A stretch of 9,662 nucleotides of DNA from Chloroflexota bacterium (GTDB lineage: Bacteria; Chloroflexota; Anaerolineae; Aggregatilineales; Phototrophicaceae). The notes beneath the pieces were generated by a model that saw only the letters and a program-made list of their open reading frames with translations, was not told the DNA's origin and searched no databases. The position numbers and the translations under genes are program-made. Shown here piece by piece: positions 1 to 6,779 of this stretch (the first letter of the stretch is position 1; the number at the start of each line of letters is the position of its first letter). The stretch is from assembly GCA_023392115.1 (NCBI GenBank), contig JAEVZT010000587.1, positions 1 through 9,662 of the forward strand, read 5' to 3'.

Positions 1-1575
1 GTCGTCGCCGAATTGATCCTGATGTGGGACGTGTTCTTCCGCCCCGCCGTCGCACAGGCGGCGGACGCCGTTCAGGACGAAAGTCACGGGGAGCATCACG
101 CGGAACACGGCGGCGATCATCATGGCGAGCCGCATTTCCACGCCGTCCACCGCCTGATGCTGATCGGACCCGGCATTATCGCGCTGATGTCGCTGGTGAG
201 CGCGCTGCTGCTTGATCAACTGATCGAGCCGTTGATCGCCCTCGCCGCGCCGGAGGAAGTCTCGCTCTACCTGTTCCACGGCGTCAATACGATCTTCTTG
301 CTCAGCCTGCTGGCGATTGCCATCGGCTTGGCGATCTTCCTCGTCCGCGAGCGCTGGCTGCGCTGGAAGCTGCCGCCGGTCGTCAGCGGGGCGCAAGCCT
401 ATGAAGCGTTTCTCAGCGGACTGGGTCGGCTCGGCGATCTCGCCCTGCGCACGCAGAGCGGGAAGCTCAGTCACTATCTGGCGATCATGCTCGGCGTGGT
501 CGGCATCCTGCTCGCGCTTCCGGCGGCACAGTACTTCTCAAGCTCCGCGCTTGAGTTCACGTTCCGCGGCAGCAGCGACTTCATGAAAGCCGTCCTGCTG
601 CTGCTGTCGCTGGCGTCGACCTTTGCGAGCATCCTGTTCAAGGGGCATCTGCTGGCGGCGCTGGCATTGGGCGTCGCCGGATACGCCGTCGGCGGCATCT
701 TCCTGCTCGAACCGGGTCCCGACGTGGCGATGGTGCAGATTCTGGTCGAAACGCTGGCGGCGGTACTGGTGATCGTCATGTTGAGCCGCATCAGCGAGCG
801 CCAGCGCAAGCGCGCGGCGGACGCCCTCTGGGGCAGCGGGCGCGGGACTATCCGCCGCGACGTGCTCGTGTCGATCCTCGTCGCCGTTGGCGTCGGCGCG
901 TTCGCCCTGACCGCCGTCATCAACCGCCCGACGCGCGACACGACGATCGCCGACTGGTATCTGCAGAACGCCGAAGTCGTCGGCGTGACCGACGTCGTCG
1001 GCGCGATGATCACCGACTTCCGCGGCGCGGACACGATGATCGAGATCGTCGTCTTCAGCATGGCGGCGATGGGTGTGCTGACCGTCCTCTTCCTGACGCA
1101 CGAGAAGAAGCCGCAGCAAATGCTCGTCATCCCGTCGAACTTGAGCCAGATCGCCACGCCGCTGACGAAACTGGCGGCGACGCTGCTGCTGCCGGTCGCC
1201 ATGGTGATCGCGCTGGCGCACCTGCTTTACGCGGGCAGCGCGCCCGGCGATGGTTTCACGGCGGGCGTGATCGGCGGGATCAGCGTCGCGCTGTGGTATC
1301 AGGTGTTCGGCTACGGCGGCAGCCGTCTGCGCAAGGCGCGCCCTGAAATCCTGATCGGCATCGGCATCACGATCGCGCTGCTAAACGCCGTCGTGCCGGT
1401 GCTGTTTGGTTCGCCCTTCCTTCAGCACAACGATTTTGGCGGCATCAATCTGCCCGCGCACCTGCATTTCACGTCGAGCACGATCTTTGAAATCTCGATT
1501 TTCCTGACAGTCCTCGGCAGCGTTATCACGATGATCAACGCAATTACGAACCCGGAAGGAATTGAGGAACTATGA
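1..1575 (+). CDS. mrpA: Mrp/Mnh antiporter fused subunit A-B (5' partial)
   Basis: Membrane subunit of the Mrp Na+(K+)/H+ antiporter. The reading frame is open to the window edge, so the N-terminal NuoL-like antiporter domain lies upstream; the apparent TTG start at 13 is inside the gene. Counting from that TTG, residues 1-10 resemble the end of a late NuoL-type helix, followed by a His-rich loop (25-46, nine His) and helices at about 47-76 and 85-111. A DUF4040/MbhD-like region follows (187-262, with GPDVAMVQILVETL at 235-248), then an MbhE-like region (284-362, DFRGADT at 335-341). The last part (378-515) is an MnhB domain with the typical APGDGFTAG stretch at 410-418. In seven-gene Mrp operons MrpB is separate; here A and B are one chain, as in Pha-type six-gene systems. 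The stop overlaps the mrpC start in ATGA. Domain identity is from family knowledge, and the fusion is read directly. Confidence 0.9.
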   Translation, partial: VVAELILMWDVFFRPAVAQAADAVQDESHGEHHAEHGGDHHGEPHFHAVHRLMLIGPGIIALMSLVSALLLDQLIEPLIALAAPEEVSLYLFHGVNTIFLLSLLAIAIGLAIFLVRERWLRWKLPPVVSGAQAYEAFLSGLGRLGDLALRTQSGKLSHYLAIMLGVVGILLALPAAQYFSSSALEFTFRGSSDFMKAVLLLLSLASTFASILFKGHLLAALALGVAGYAVGGIFLLEPGPDVAMVQILVETLAAVLVIVMLSRISERQRKRAADALWGSGRGTIRRDVLVSILVAVGVGAFALTAVINRPTRDTTIADWYLQNAEVVGVTDVVGAMITDFRGADTMIEIVVFSMAAMGVLTVLFLTHEKKPQQMLVIPSNLSQIATPLTKLAATLLLPVAMVIALAHLLYAGSAPGDGFTAGVIGGISVALWYQVFGYGGSRLRKARPEILIGIGITIALLNAVVPVLFGSPFLQHNDFGGINLPAHLHFTSSTIFEISIFLTVLGSVITMINAITNPEGIEEL

Positions 1576-1910
1576 CCATTCTTTTTGCCCTCGCGACCGG
1601 AGTCATGTTCGGGATGGGGATATTTCAGCTGCTGCGGCGCGATCTGGTCAAGGCGGCGATGGGCTTTTACACCCTGTTCACCGCCGTCAACCTGTTCATG
1701 CTCTCAGCCGGGGCGTTCGACGGCGAAGTGCCGCCGTACACCGATCAACTCGCCAGTGGTCAGTCAAGCGATCCGGTTGTGCAGGGCTTGCTGCTGACGG
1801 CGATCGTCATCAGCCTCGGCTCGTACTGCCTGATCCTCGGCATGGTCAACGTGTCCGCCAAGCGCTTTGAATCGGTCGACTCGCATGAAGTCGATCAACT
1901 GAAGGGGTAA
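1572..1910 (+). CDS. mrpC: Mrp/Mnh antiporter subunit C (NuoK-like)
   Basis: Small membrane subunit of the Mrp antiporter, homologous to NuoK of complex I. The 112 residues are the usual family length. Three hydrophobic helices are visible at about 4-20, 28-46 and 70-93. The family-typical segment DPVVQGLLLTAIVI lies at 67-80, and VNLFML at 39-44 matches the usual second helix. The ATG overlaps the mrpAB stop by four bases (ATGA), with GAGGA just upstream (1564-1568), so the two are probably translationally coupled. The C-terminal 18 residues are polar, as is common. mrpD follows after two bases. The assignment is secure from sequence pattern and position. Confidence 0.93.
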   Translation: MTILFALATGVMFGMGIFQLLRRDLVKAAMGFYTLFTAVNLFMLSAGAFDGEVPPYTDQLASGQSSDPVVQGLLLTAIVISLGSYCLILGMVNVSAKRFESVDSHEVDQLKG

Positions 1911-1912
1911 GC

Positions 1913-3550
1913 ATGGCTGGCACTGAAAACGCGCTCGTCCTCGGACCGATCATCATTCCCCTGCTCGGCGCGGCGGTCTGCCTGCTGCTGTCGCAGAACA
2001 ACCGCTTGCAGCGGATCATCGCCCTGATCGCCGGCATCGCCGCCAGCTTGAGCAGCATCGCCGTCATGCTGGCAAACCTCGAACCCGGGTCCGTCGGCGT
2101 GCAGATTTACAGGCTTGGCGGATGGGCGACACCCTATGGCATCGTCTTCGTCGCCGACAAGCTCGCCGCGCTGTTGTGTGTCATGGGGACAGTTGTCGTC
2201 GCCGCGGGGCTGCTCTACTGTCTCCAGTGTCATGACCGCTGCCTCAAGTACCCGGTCTTCATGCCCGCGTTCCTGTGCATGGGCGCGGGCTTGAGTGGCA
2301 GCTTCTACACCGGCGACATTTTCACCTTCTTCGTCTTCCTCGAGCTGATGGTGATGTCGTCGGTCGTCATGGTCGCCATCGCCGACAGCCCGCTCGGGCT
2401 AGAAGCCGCGATCAAGTACATCTTCATCAGCGGCATGGGGTCGCTGCTGCTGCTGCTCGGCATCGCCGCCATGTACACGACCTTCGGCACGCTGACCGTC
2501 GCGCAGATCGCCGAAGCGTTTTCGACCGGCGAGCGCCCGCTGCTGGCAATCCCGGCGACGGTCATGTTCATCGTCGCCTTCCTGATCAAGAGCGCCGGCG
2601 TGCCGTTTCACTTCTGGCAGCCCGACTTCCACACGACCGCGCCGACTCCCGTCAGCGGGCTGCTGTCGTCGGTGATCGTCAAGGTCGGCATTTACGGCAT
2701 CATCCGTAACACGACGGCATTTCTAGCGCAAGAAGCGACCATCGTACACAACATCTTGATCGTGCTCGGCTTGATCGGCATCTTCTTCGGCGGGCTGGCT
2801 GCCCTGCGGACGTGGAACGCCAAGCGTATGCTGGCGTATTCGACGCTCGGACAGGTCGGCTTCATCCTCGTCGCCATCGGCTGGGGATCGGACGTGGCGA
2901 TGGTCGCGGCGATCGTCTACATCTTCAACCACGCCTTCATCAAGGCGGGCTTGCTGATGCTGACAGGCGTCATCGCCAGCCACAACCCGCAGCACAGTGC
3001 CAACTTCACAGACCTTGCCGGCGCGGGGCGCGGGCTGAGGGCGATCAGCGTCCTCTATCTCGTCGGCGGGTTGGCGCTGGCGGGCGTGCCCCCGCTCAAC
3101 GGCTTCATGAGCAAGGTCGCGCTCGTGCGCGGCGGCGCGGACGCGGAAAGCTGGGCAGTACTCGGTCTGGTCGTCGCCGGCGGGCTGCTGACGATGATCT
3201 ACATCACGCGCACGTGGCAGTTGATCTTCCAGCAGCCGCCGCCCGAAGCACACGTCGAGGACGCGCATGGAGCGCATGAAGCACAGGCACACACACCTGA
3301 CAGCCCGCTTGCTCCGGCGCTGCTGATCGGCGCGTGCGTGCTGCTCGGCATCTTCGCAGCGCCACTGCTCGATCTATCCGAGGACACAACCGAGCAGATC
3401 AGCAACCCGGCGATCTACGCCTGCGCGGTGCTCGCGTCGGGGGCGGACGACGCTCAGCCGTCGGACGGTGGTTTCGACTGCACCGGCGCCCTCGCGAACG
3501 AGGAAACTGAACCAACCGTCCTAACGACCTATCGTCTGTCGACGGAGTGA
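1913..3550 (+). CDS. mrpD: Mrp/Mnh antiporter subunit D (NuoN/NuoM-like)
   Basis: Antiporter-like membrane subunit (Proton_antipo_M family) that carries ions or protons in the Mrp complex. The 545 residues are slightly longer than the usual ~490-500. Charged residues expected along the membrane axis are present: Glu144 in FLELMVMSS, Lys226 in IKSAGVPFHFW, Lys257 in VIVKVGIYG, His340 and Lys344 in NHAFIKAG, and Lys401 in GVPPLNGFMSK. The segment KRMLAYSTLGQ (304-314) is also classic for the family. A polar loop with four His residues (447-460) separates two late helices. The last helix ends near 488 and is followed by a polar, acidic tail of about 57 residues containing Cys504 and Cys523, which accounts for the extra length. 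The start has GGGG/AAGG just upstream and lies two bases after the mrpC stop. Confidence 0.94.
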   Translation: MAGTENALVLGPIIIPLLGAAVCLLLSQNNRLQRIIALIAGIAASLSSIAVMLANLEPGSVGVQIYRLGGWATPYGIVFVADKLAALLCVMGTVVVAAGLLYCLQCHDRCLKYPVFMPAFLCMGAGLSGSFYTGDIFTFFVFLELMVMSSVVMVAIADSPLGLEAAIKYIFISGMGSLLLLLGIAAMYTTFGTLTVAQIAEAFSTGERPLLAIPATVMFIVAFLIKSAGVPFHFWQPDFHTTAPTPVSGLLSSVIVKVGIYGIIRNTTAFLAQEATIVHNILIVLGLIGIFFGGLAALRTWNAKRMLAYSTLGQVGFILVAIGWGSDVAMVAAIVYIFNHAFIKAGLLMLTGVIASHNPQHSANFTDLAGAGRGLRAISVLYLVGGLALAGVPPLNGFMSKVALVRGGADAESWAVLGLVVAGGLLTMIYITRTWQLIFQQPPPEAHVEDAHGAHEAQAHTPDSPLAPALLIGACVLLGIFAAPLLDLSEDTTEQISNPAIYACAVLASGADDAQPSDGGFDCTGALANEETEPTVLTTYRLSTE

Positions 3551-3556
3551 GAACGT

Positions 3557-4054
3557 ATGTGGGTACAGAAAATCGCGTACAGCCTGCTCATCGGTCTTGT
3601 CTGGGTCGCAGTCACCGGAGAGGTGTCGCTTGACGGCTTGTTCGTCGGCTTTATCGTCGGCTTGCTGACGCTGGCGCTGCTGCACCGCGTCGGGGTCGAC
3701 CTGCCAAAGCGGATTTCTGCGGGACAGCCTATCGCCCTGCTAATCTATACGGCGGGCATTCTGTGGAACGGGCTGATTTCCTCGTTTCAGGTGGTGCGTA
3801 TGGTATTGAGCCCGAAGATCGAGCTGAAGACCGGGATCGTCGCGCTGCCGAGCGGCGACAAGAGTGAAGAACAGCAGCTCGCCGCCCTGAGCGCGCACGG
3901 GATCAACATGACGCCCGGTCAGCTCGTGATCGATTTCGACGACGAGGGGACGCTCTACATTCACTGCCTCGATCTTGAAGCGTCGCGCCCGACCCTCGAA
4001 AGCGACCAAGCGCGCCGCTTGGGGCTTCTGCGTCGTATTTTGGGAGGTGAGTAG
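3557..4054 (+). CDS. mrpE: Mrp/Mnh antiporter subunit E
   Basis: MrpE-family membrane subunit, 165 residues, a normal length. Hydrophobic helices at about 5-20, 27-43 and 57-78 are followed by a soluble C-terminal domain. That domain has the family signature around INMTPGQLVIDF (116-127) and a beta-rich GTLYIHCLD (131-139). MrpE is required for assembly or full activity in studied Mrp systems, while ion translocation is assigned to A and D. It starts six bases after mrpD with a GGAG site at 3543-3546, and mrpF follows after two bases. Identification is confident from the TPG motif and the fixed gene order. Confidence 0.92.
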   Translation: MWVQKIAYSLLIGLVWVAVTGEVSLDGLFVGFIVGLLTLALLHRVGVDLPKRISAGQPIALLIYTAGILWNGLISSFQVVRMVLSPKIELKTGIVALPSGDKSEEQQLAALSAHGINMTPGQLVIDFDDEGTLYIHCLDLEASRPTLESDQARRLGLLRRILGGE

Positions 4055-4056
4055 CC

Positions 4057-4332
4057 ATGAACGAAGTGATCGACTTCCTGACGAATGCCACGCTCGTGAT
4101 CCTCGTCATCGCCCTGATACCGGCGACGTACCGCATCTGGACAGGTCCATCGGCGATGGAACGCTTGCAGGCGCTCGACCTGACGACGACCGTCCTTATC
4201 GGGATCGTCGTCGTTCTCGGCATCGTCCTCGACAACAGCCGGATGATCGACGTCGGAATCGCGCTGGCAGCCTTCTCGTTCGTGTCGACGCTGGCAATTG
4301 CCCGCTTCATTTCTGAAGGACGGTTCTTCTGA
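4057..4332 (+). CDS. mrpF: Mrp/Mnh antiporter subunit F
   Basis: Small MrpF-family membrane subunit of 91 residues, the usual size. Three helices are visible at about 8-27, 43-60 and 65-84. Typical family features are the YRIWTGPSAMERLQALD stretch (26-42) after helix one and the DVGIALAAFSFVSTLAIAR segment (65-83) near the end. A strong GGGAGG site (4042-4047) lies before the ATG. The stop and the mrpG start share one base (TGATG), implying coupled translation. MrpF and MrpG sit beside subunit A in the complex. Confidence 0.92.
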   Translation: MNEVIDFLTNATLVILVIALIPATYRIWTGPSAMERLQALDLTTTVLIGIVVVLGIVLDNSRMIDVGIALAAFSFVSTLAIARFISEGRFF

Positions 4333-4775
4333 TGTTGGAGATTCTTGGGGTCATCTTTCTGTGCTTCGGGCTGTTCTTCTGCGTGATGGGCGTGATCGGC
4401 AACATTCGCCTGCCGGACGTATTCACACGCCTGCACGCGACGAGCAAAGTGTCGTCGATGGGCATCCTCGGCGTGATGGTAGCGTCGGCGCTGCTGCTGC
4501 CTGAAACCGCTCCGAAAGCGATCGCGTTAGGCGTACTCGTCCTGTTTTCAGCGCCCGTCGCCTCACAGGCGATCGCGCGTTCCGCCTACCGCGACGGCTG
4601 CGCGATGGTCGGCTTGCAGCAGGATGATCTGGCGGTCGAGTACATCGACTTCTCGTACAATTACACGATTGGCGAAGCCGTACCGTGGGAATCGTCCACC
4701 GCTGGCGCGGCGGACGGCGGTGAGCAGCTTACTTTTGACGGTCGCACACACGAAGGAAACAAGCATGACGAGTAA
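4332..4775 (+). CDS. mrpG: Mrp/Mnh antiporter subunit G with extended tail
   Basis: MrpG-family membrane subunit. Three helices are visible at about 2-23, 42-56 and 61-82. The diagnostic IRLPDVFTRLHA lies at 25-36 and the APVASQAIARSAY-type segment at 74-86. Family members are usually about 100-125 residues; this one has 147 because of a polar, acidic tail from about 88 to the end with no recognised domain. The 3' end overlaps the zinc-finger gene by 11 bases, so part of the tail is encoded by DNA that also holds the next start codon and its ribosome binding site. The core assignment is secure; the role of the tail is unknown. Confidence 0.92.
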   Translation: MLEILGVIFLCFGLFFCVMGVIGNIRLPDVFTRLHATSKVSSMGILGVMVASALLLPETAPKAIALGVLVLFSAPVASQAIARSAYRDGCAMVGLQQDDLAVEYIDFSYNYTIGEAVPWESSTAGAADGGEQLTFDGRTHEGNKHDE

Positions 4776-5052
4776 CCGCTGTACGCACTTGCGGATGGTT
4801 CGGCAGGTCGTCCCGAGCGCGCAGGGCTGCGAGGAATGTCTCAAAACGGGCGATACATGGGTGCATCTCCGCATCTGCCTGACATGCGGGCATGTCGGCT
4901 GCTGCGACTCGTCGCCGAACCAGCACGCGCGCAAGCACTACGAGCAGTCGCATCACCCGCTGATCCAGTCGTTCGAGCGCGGCGAAAACTGGCTCTGGTG
5001 TTTCGAGGATGAACTCCTCTTGCAGCCGAGGCAGCCGGCGCAAGAGGAGTGA
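4765..5052 (+). CDS. UBP-type zinc finger protein
   Basis: Small soluble protein of 95 residues, almost entirely one zf-UBP (ubiquitin-hydrolase-type zinc finger) domain. Probable metal ligands in order are Cys6, His8, Cys22, Cys25, Cys38, Cys41, Cys46 or Cys47, His54, His58 and His63 or His64. The family's NQHARKHYEQSHHPL stretch is at 52-66 and the aromatic NWLWCF at 75-80. I chose the ATG at 4765 because AAGGA (4753-4757) precedes it at good spacing and the finger begins directly after it. A longer in-frame start at 4624 would add an arginine/serine-rich segment that is only another frame of mrpG. The 11-base overlap with mrpG indicates operon membership. In eukaryotes the domain binds the ubiquitin C-terminus; the bacterial role is not known to me. 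A regulatory or partner role for the antiporter is inference from linkage. Confidence 0.88.
   Translation: MTSNRCTHLRMVRQVVPSAQGCEECLKTGDTWVHLRICLTCGHVGCCDSSPNQHARKHYEQSHHPLIQSFERGENWLWCFEDELLLQPRQPAQEE
5013..5050. terminator. Strong hairpin between convergent genes (no U-tract)
   Basis: A perfect 11-base inverted repeat, ACTCCTCTTGC (5013-5023) and GCAAGAGGAGT (5040-5050), is extended inward by GCCG/CGGC (5025-5028 with 5036-5039) after a single bulged A, leaving a seven-base loop. It spans the last codons and stop of the zinc-finger gene and lies 35 bases from the stop of the convergent epimerase gene. No T-run follows on either strand, so a classic intrinsic terminator is not shown. It could act as a transcript 3'-end barrier for one or both operons. 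Confidence 0.5.
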
Positions 5053-5085
5053 CACACTGTGGCGACTGGATCAGGCGCGAATTTG

Positions 5086-5949
5086 CTACTTCAGCACACC
5101 GCGCATGAACAACAGGGCTTTCCGCGCTTCCTCGTCAAGATCCATGCCGCCGCTCAGGTCGCGGTAGATGCGGATATCCGCGCCGACCTGCCCGCCGGGA
5201 GTCACGAACGGCTCCATCACCACGTCGCCGGTGTAGTTGATCTTGCGCAGCGCAGCGCCGATCTCCGTCCACGGGATGTGCCCGTAACCCGGCGGCAGGC
5301 GGTTGTTCTCGCCGATGTGGAAATGCCCGAGCTTATCCCCGGCGCGTAACAACGCGTCGGCGACGAAATCTTCTTCGATGTTCATGTGGTAAGTATCAAG
5401 CAGAATTTTGACGTTCGGGCTGCCGACCGCATCGCAGTAGGCGCTCGCCTCGTCGCACGTGTTGAGCAGGAACTGCTCGAAGCGGTTGACGACCTCGACA
5501 TTGAACAGCACGTCATTGTCTTCCGCCGCCTTGACCGCTTCCTTCATACTGGCGACGCTGCGCTCCAGATACGGGCGCTTGTCGGTTTCGCCTTTCGGCA
5601 GCGTCGCGGGCCATGCACTGTAAATGATCCCGCCGATTTTGCCGCCACCCAACTCGCCGACGGCGTTCGCCATCTGGATCAGGTAGTCGATGCCCTTGCG
5701 CCGGACTGCCGCCTCGGCTGATGCAACATCGTACTCGTGCGGCAGACCGATGCAGTACGTCAGGCTCAAGCCGCGATCGTCGGCGTGTGCCTTCAGAGCG
5801 CGCCGCTCGTCAGCTGACATGCGACCGACTGTCCCGGCATTGACCTCAAGAATATCAAAACCGAGATCGGCGACTTTATCGATGAAGGGATGAAAATCGA
5901 CATCCCATTCCCGCGTCCAGTAAGCATAATAAATACCGATTTTGTTCAT
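5086..5949 (-). CDS. D-psicose/D-tagatose 3-epimerase-like sugar epimerase
   Basis: TIM-barrel sugar isomerase/epimerase (AP endonuclease 2-like fold) of 287 residues, very close in layout to D-psicose (D-allulose) 3-epimerases, which interconvert ketohexoses at C3 using a divalent metal. The four metal-ligand positions are present: Glu152 (in EVVNRFE), Asp185 (in LLDTYHMN), His211 (in GHFHIGE) and Glu246 (in MEPFV). His188 and Arg217, expected near the substrate, are also there, as is the family-typical N-terminus IGIYYAYW (4-11). From memory these match the numbering of the Agrobacterium enzyme. The ATG is preceded by GAGG (5959-5962) at nine bases. The gene diverges from the aldolase-gntR pair and shares a promoter region with it. 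The exact substrate is uncertain: related enzymes act on D-tagatose, L-ribulose or 5-keto-gluconates. Confidence 0.85.
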   Translation of the reverse strand: MNKIGIYYAYWTREWDVDFHPFIDKVADLGFDILEVNAGTVGRMSADERRALKAHADDRGLSLTYCIGLPHEYDVASAEAAVRRKGIDYLIQMANAVGELGGGKIGGIIYSAWPATLPKGETDKRPYLERSVASMKEAVKAAEDNDVLFNVEVVNRFEQFLLNTCDEASAYCDAVGSPNVKILLDTYHMNIEEDFVADALLRAGDKLGHFHIGENNRLPPGYGHIPWTEIGAALRKINYTGDVVMEPFVTPGGQVGADIRIYRDLSGGMDLDEEARKALLFMRGVLK

Positions 5950-5978
5950 TGTCTTCTTCCTCGCAGTGATCCTGTACG

Positions 5979-5992
5979 CTTGTCATGATAAG
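5979..5992. promoter_or_regulatory. Candidate GntR operator in the divergent promoter region
   Basis: The 14-base imperfect palindrome CTTGTCATGATAAG has 12 of 14 positions symmetric around the central TCATGA. It overlaps the -35 box of the rightward promoter and the -10 box of the leftward promoter, so one bound dimer could block both. Its core TTGTCATGATA recurs before the kinase gene. The size and symmetry fit operators of HutC-type GntR regulators; assignment to the linked regulator is inference. Confidence 0.6.
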
Positions 5993-6008
5993 TTAAACGG
6001 GCTACAAT
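5980..6008 (+). promoter_or_regulatory. Predicted sigma-70-type promoter for aldolase-gntR
   Basis: A -35 box TTGTCA (5980-5985, five of six consensus bases) is followed after exactly 17 bases by a -10 box TACAAT (6003-6008, five of six). Transcription would begin near 6014-6016, giving a leader of about 52 bases before the aldolase ATG. The -35 box lies inside the candidate operator palindrome. Confidence 0.6.
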
Positions 6009-6013
6009 GTCGA
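5985..6013 (-). promoter_or_regulatory. Predicted sigma-70-type promoter for the epimerase gene
   Basis: Read on the minus strand, a -35 box TCGACA (6008-6013, five of six consensus bases) is followed after 17 bases by a -10 box TATCAT (5985-5990, five of six). This would place the start of transcription about 28-30 bases before the epimerase ATG, just upstream of its ribosome binding site. The -10 box lies inside the candidate operator palindrome. Confidence 0.55.
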
Positions 6014-6067
6014 ATAATGTCTTGGGTGCTTCTATGATGCGCCTTTCACGCGGGAAAAGAAACAGTA

Positions 6068-6742
6068 ATGGCACGGTTTGATCGTCTCGACGTACTCAAC
6101 ACGATTGTGGATGACGGCATGGTGCCGTTGTTCTATCACCCCGACCTGACAACTGCGATTCGCATTGTCGAGGCGCTCGCAGCCGGCGGCAGCCGCGTCC
6201 TCGAATTCACCAATCGCGGCGACTTCGCCATTGAAGTCTTCAGCGCCTTGATCAAGCACTGCGCCTCGGCGCACCCGCAGATGGTGATTGGCATCGGCTC
6301 GGTCGACGACGCGCCGACTGCCGCGCTTTATCTGGCGCACGGCGCGAATTTCGTCGTCGCGCCGACCTTCCGTGAAGCTGTCGCCCGCCTGTGCAATCGG
6401 CGCAAAGTCGCCTACATGCCGGGCTGCGAGACGCTCAACGAGATCGCGCTGGCGGAAGAGTTCGGCACGGAGATCGTCAAGCTGTTCCCCGGCGGCGCGG
6501 CGGGCGGCGCGTCATTCGTCAAAGACATTCTCGCCCCGCGACCATGGACGAAGATCATGCCAACCGGCGGCGTCACGCCCGATGAAGACAACCTGCGGAC
6601 GTGGTTTGATGCCGGCGTCGTCTGTGTCGGCATGGGCAGCCGCCTTGTACGCAGCGATTGGATCAAGGCGGGCGACTTCGACTCGATGACCGAGATGACC
6701 CGCACCACCCTCGCCCGCATCCGCGCCATTCGCGGTAAGTAG
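6068..6742 (+). CDS. KDPG/KHG-type aldolase (Eda family)
   Basis: Class I aldolase of the KDPG/KHG family, 224 residues, close to the usual ~210-225. Such enzymes cleave 2-keto-3-deoxy-6-phosphogluconate or related 2-keto-3-deoxy or 4-hydroxy-2-oxo acids to pyruvate plus an aldehyde, by a Schiff base. The likely Schiff-base lysine is Lys138 in EIVKLFPGG; the general-base glutamate is Glu46 in VLEFTNRGD, followed by Arg50. The phosphate-binding PTGGV lies at 165-169. The EFTNRGD form differs from the EVTLRT form in E. coli Eda and marks a distinct subgroup, so the substrate may differ. It is preceded by a modest purine-rich site (6052-6060) and followed after 37 bases by the gntR gene, probably on the same transcript. 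Confidence 0.87.
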   Translation: MARFDRLDVLNTIVDDGMVPLFYHPDLTTAIRIVEALAAGGSRVLEFTNRGDFAIEVFSALIKHCASAHPQMVIGIGSVDDAPTAALYLAHGANFVVAPTFREAVARLCNRRKVAYMPGCETLNEIALAEEFGTEIVKLFPGGAAGGASFVKDILAPRPWTKIMPTGGVTPDEDNLRTWFDAGVVCVGMGSRLVRSDWIKAGDFDSMTEMTRTTLARIRAIRGK

Positions 6743-6779
6743 TCCGGCTCGGAGCAGCTTCAGGAAAGAGCGTCCCGGC

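Noticed and set aside
13..24. TTG (13) or ATG (22) as a true start of the first gene
   Set aside because: The frame is open to base 1, the residues read as the end of a NuoL-type helix, and the family needs a large N-terminal domain upstream.
4624..4764. N-terminally longer zinc-finger protein starting at 4624
   Set aside because: The extra 47 residues are low-complexity Arg/Ser/Thr sequence read out of frame from mrpG. The ATG at 4765 has a proper ribosome binding site and directly precedes the finger.
6034..6081. Possible 15-residue leader peptide overlapping the aldolase start
   Set aside because: It has two ATGs in tandem but only a weak purine stretch upstream, no regulatory codon run and no attenuator-like hairpins; chance is adequate.
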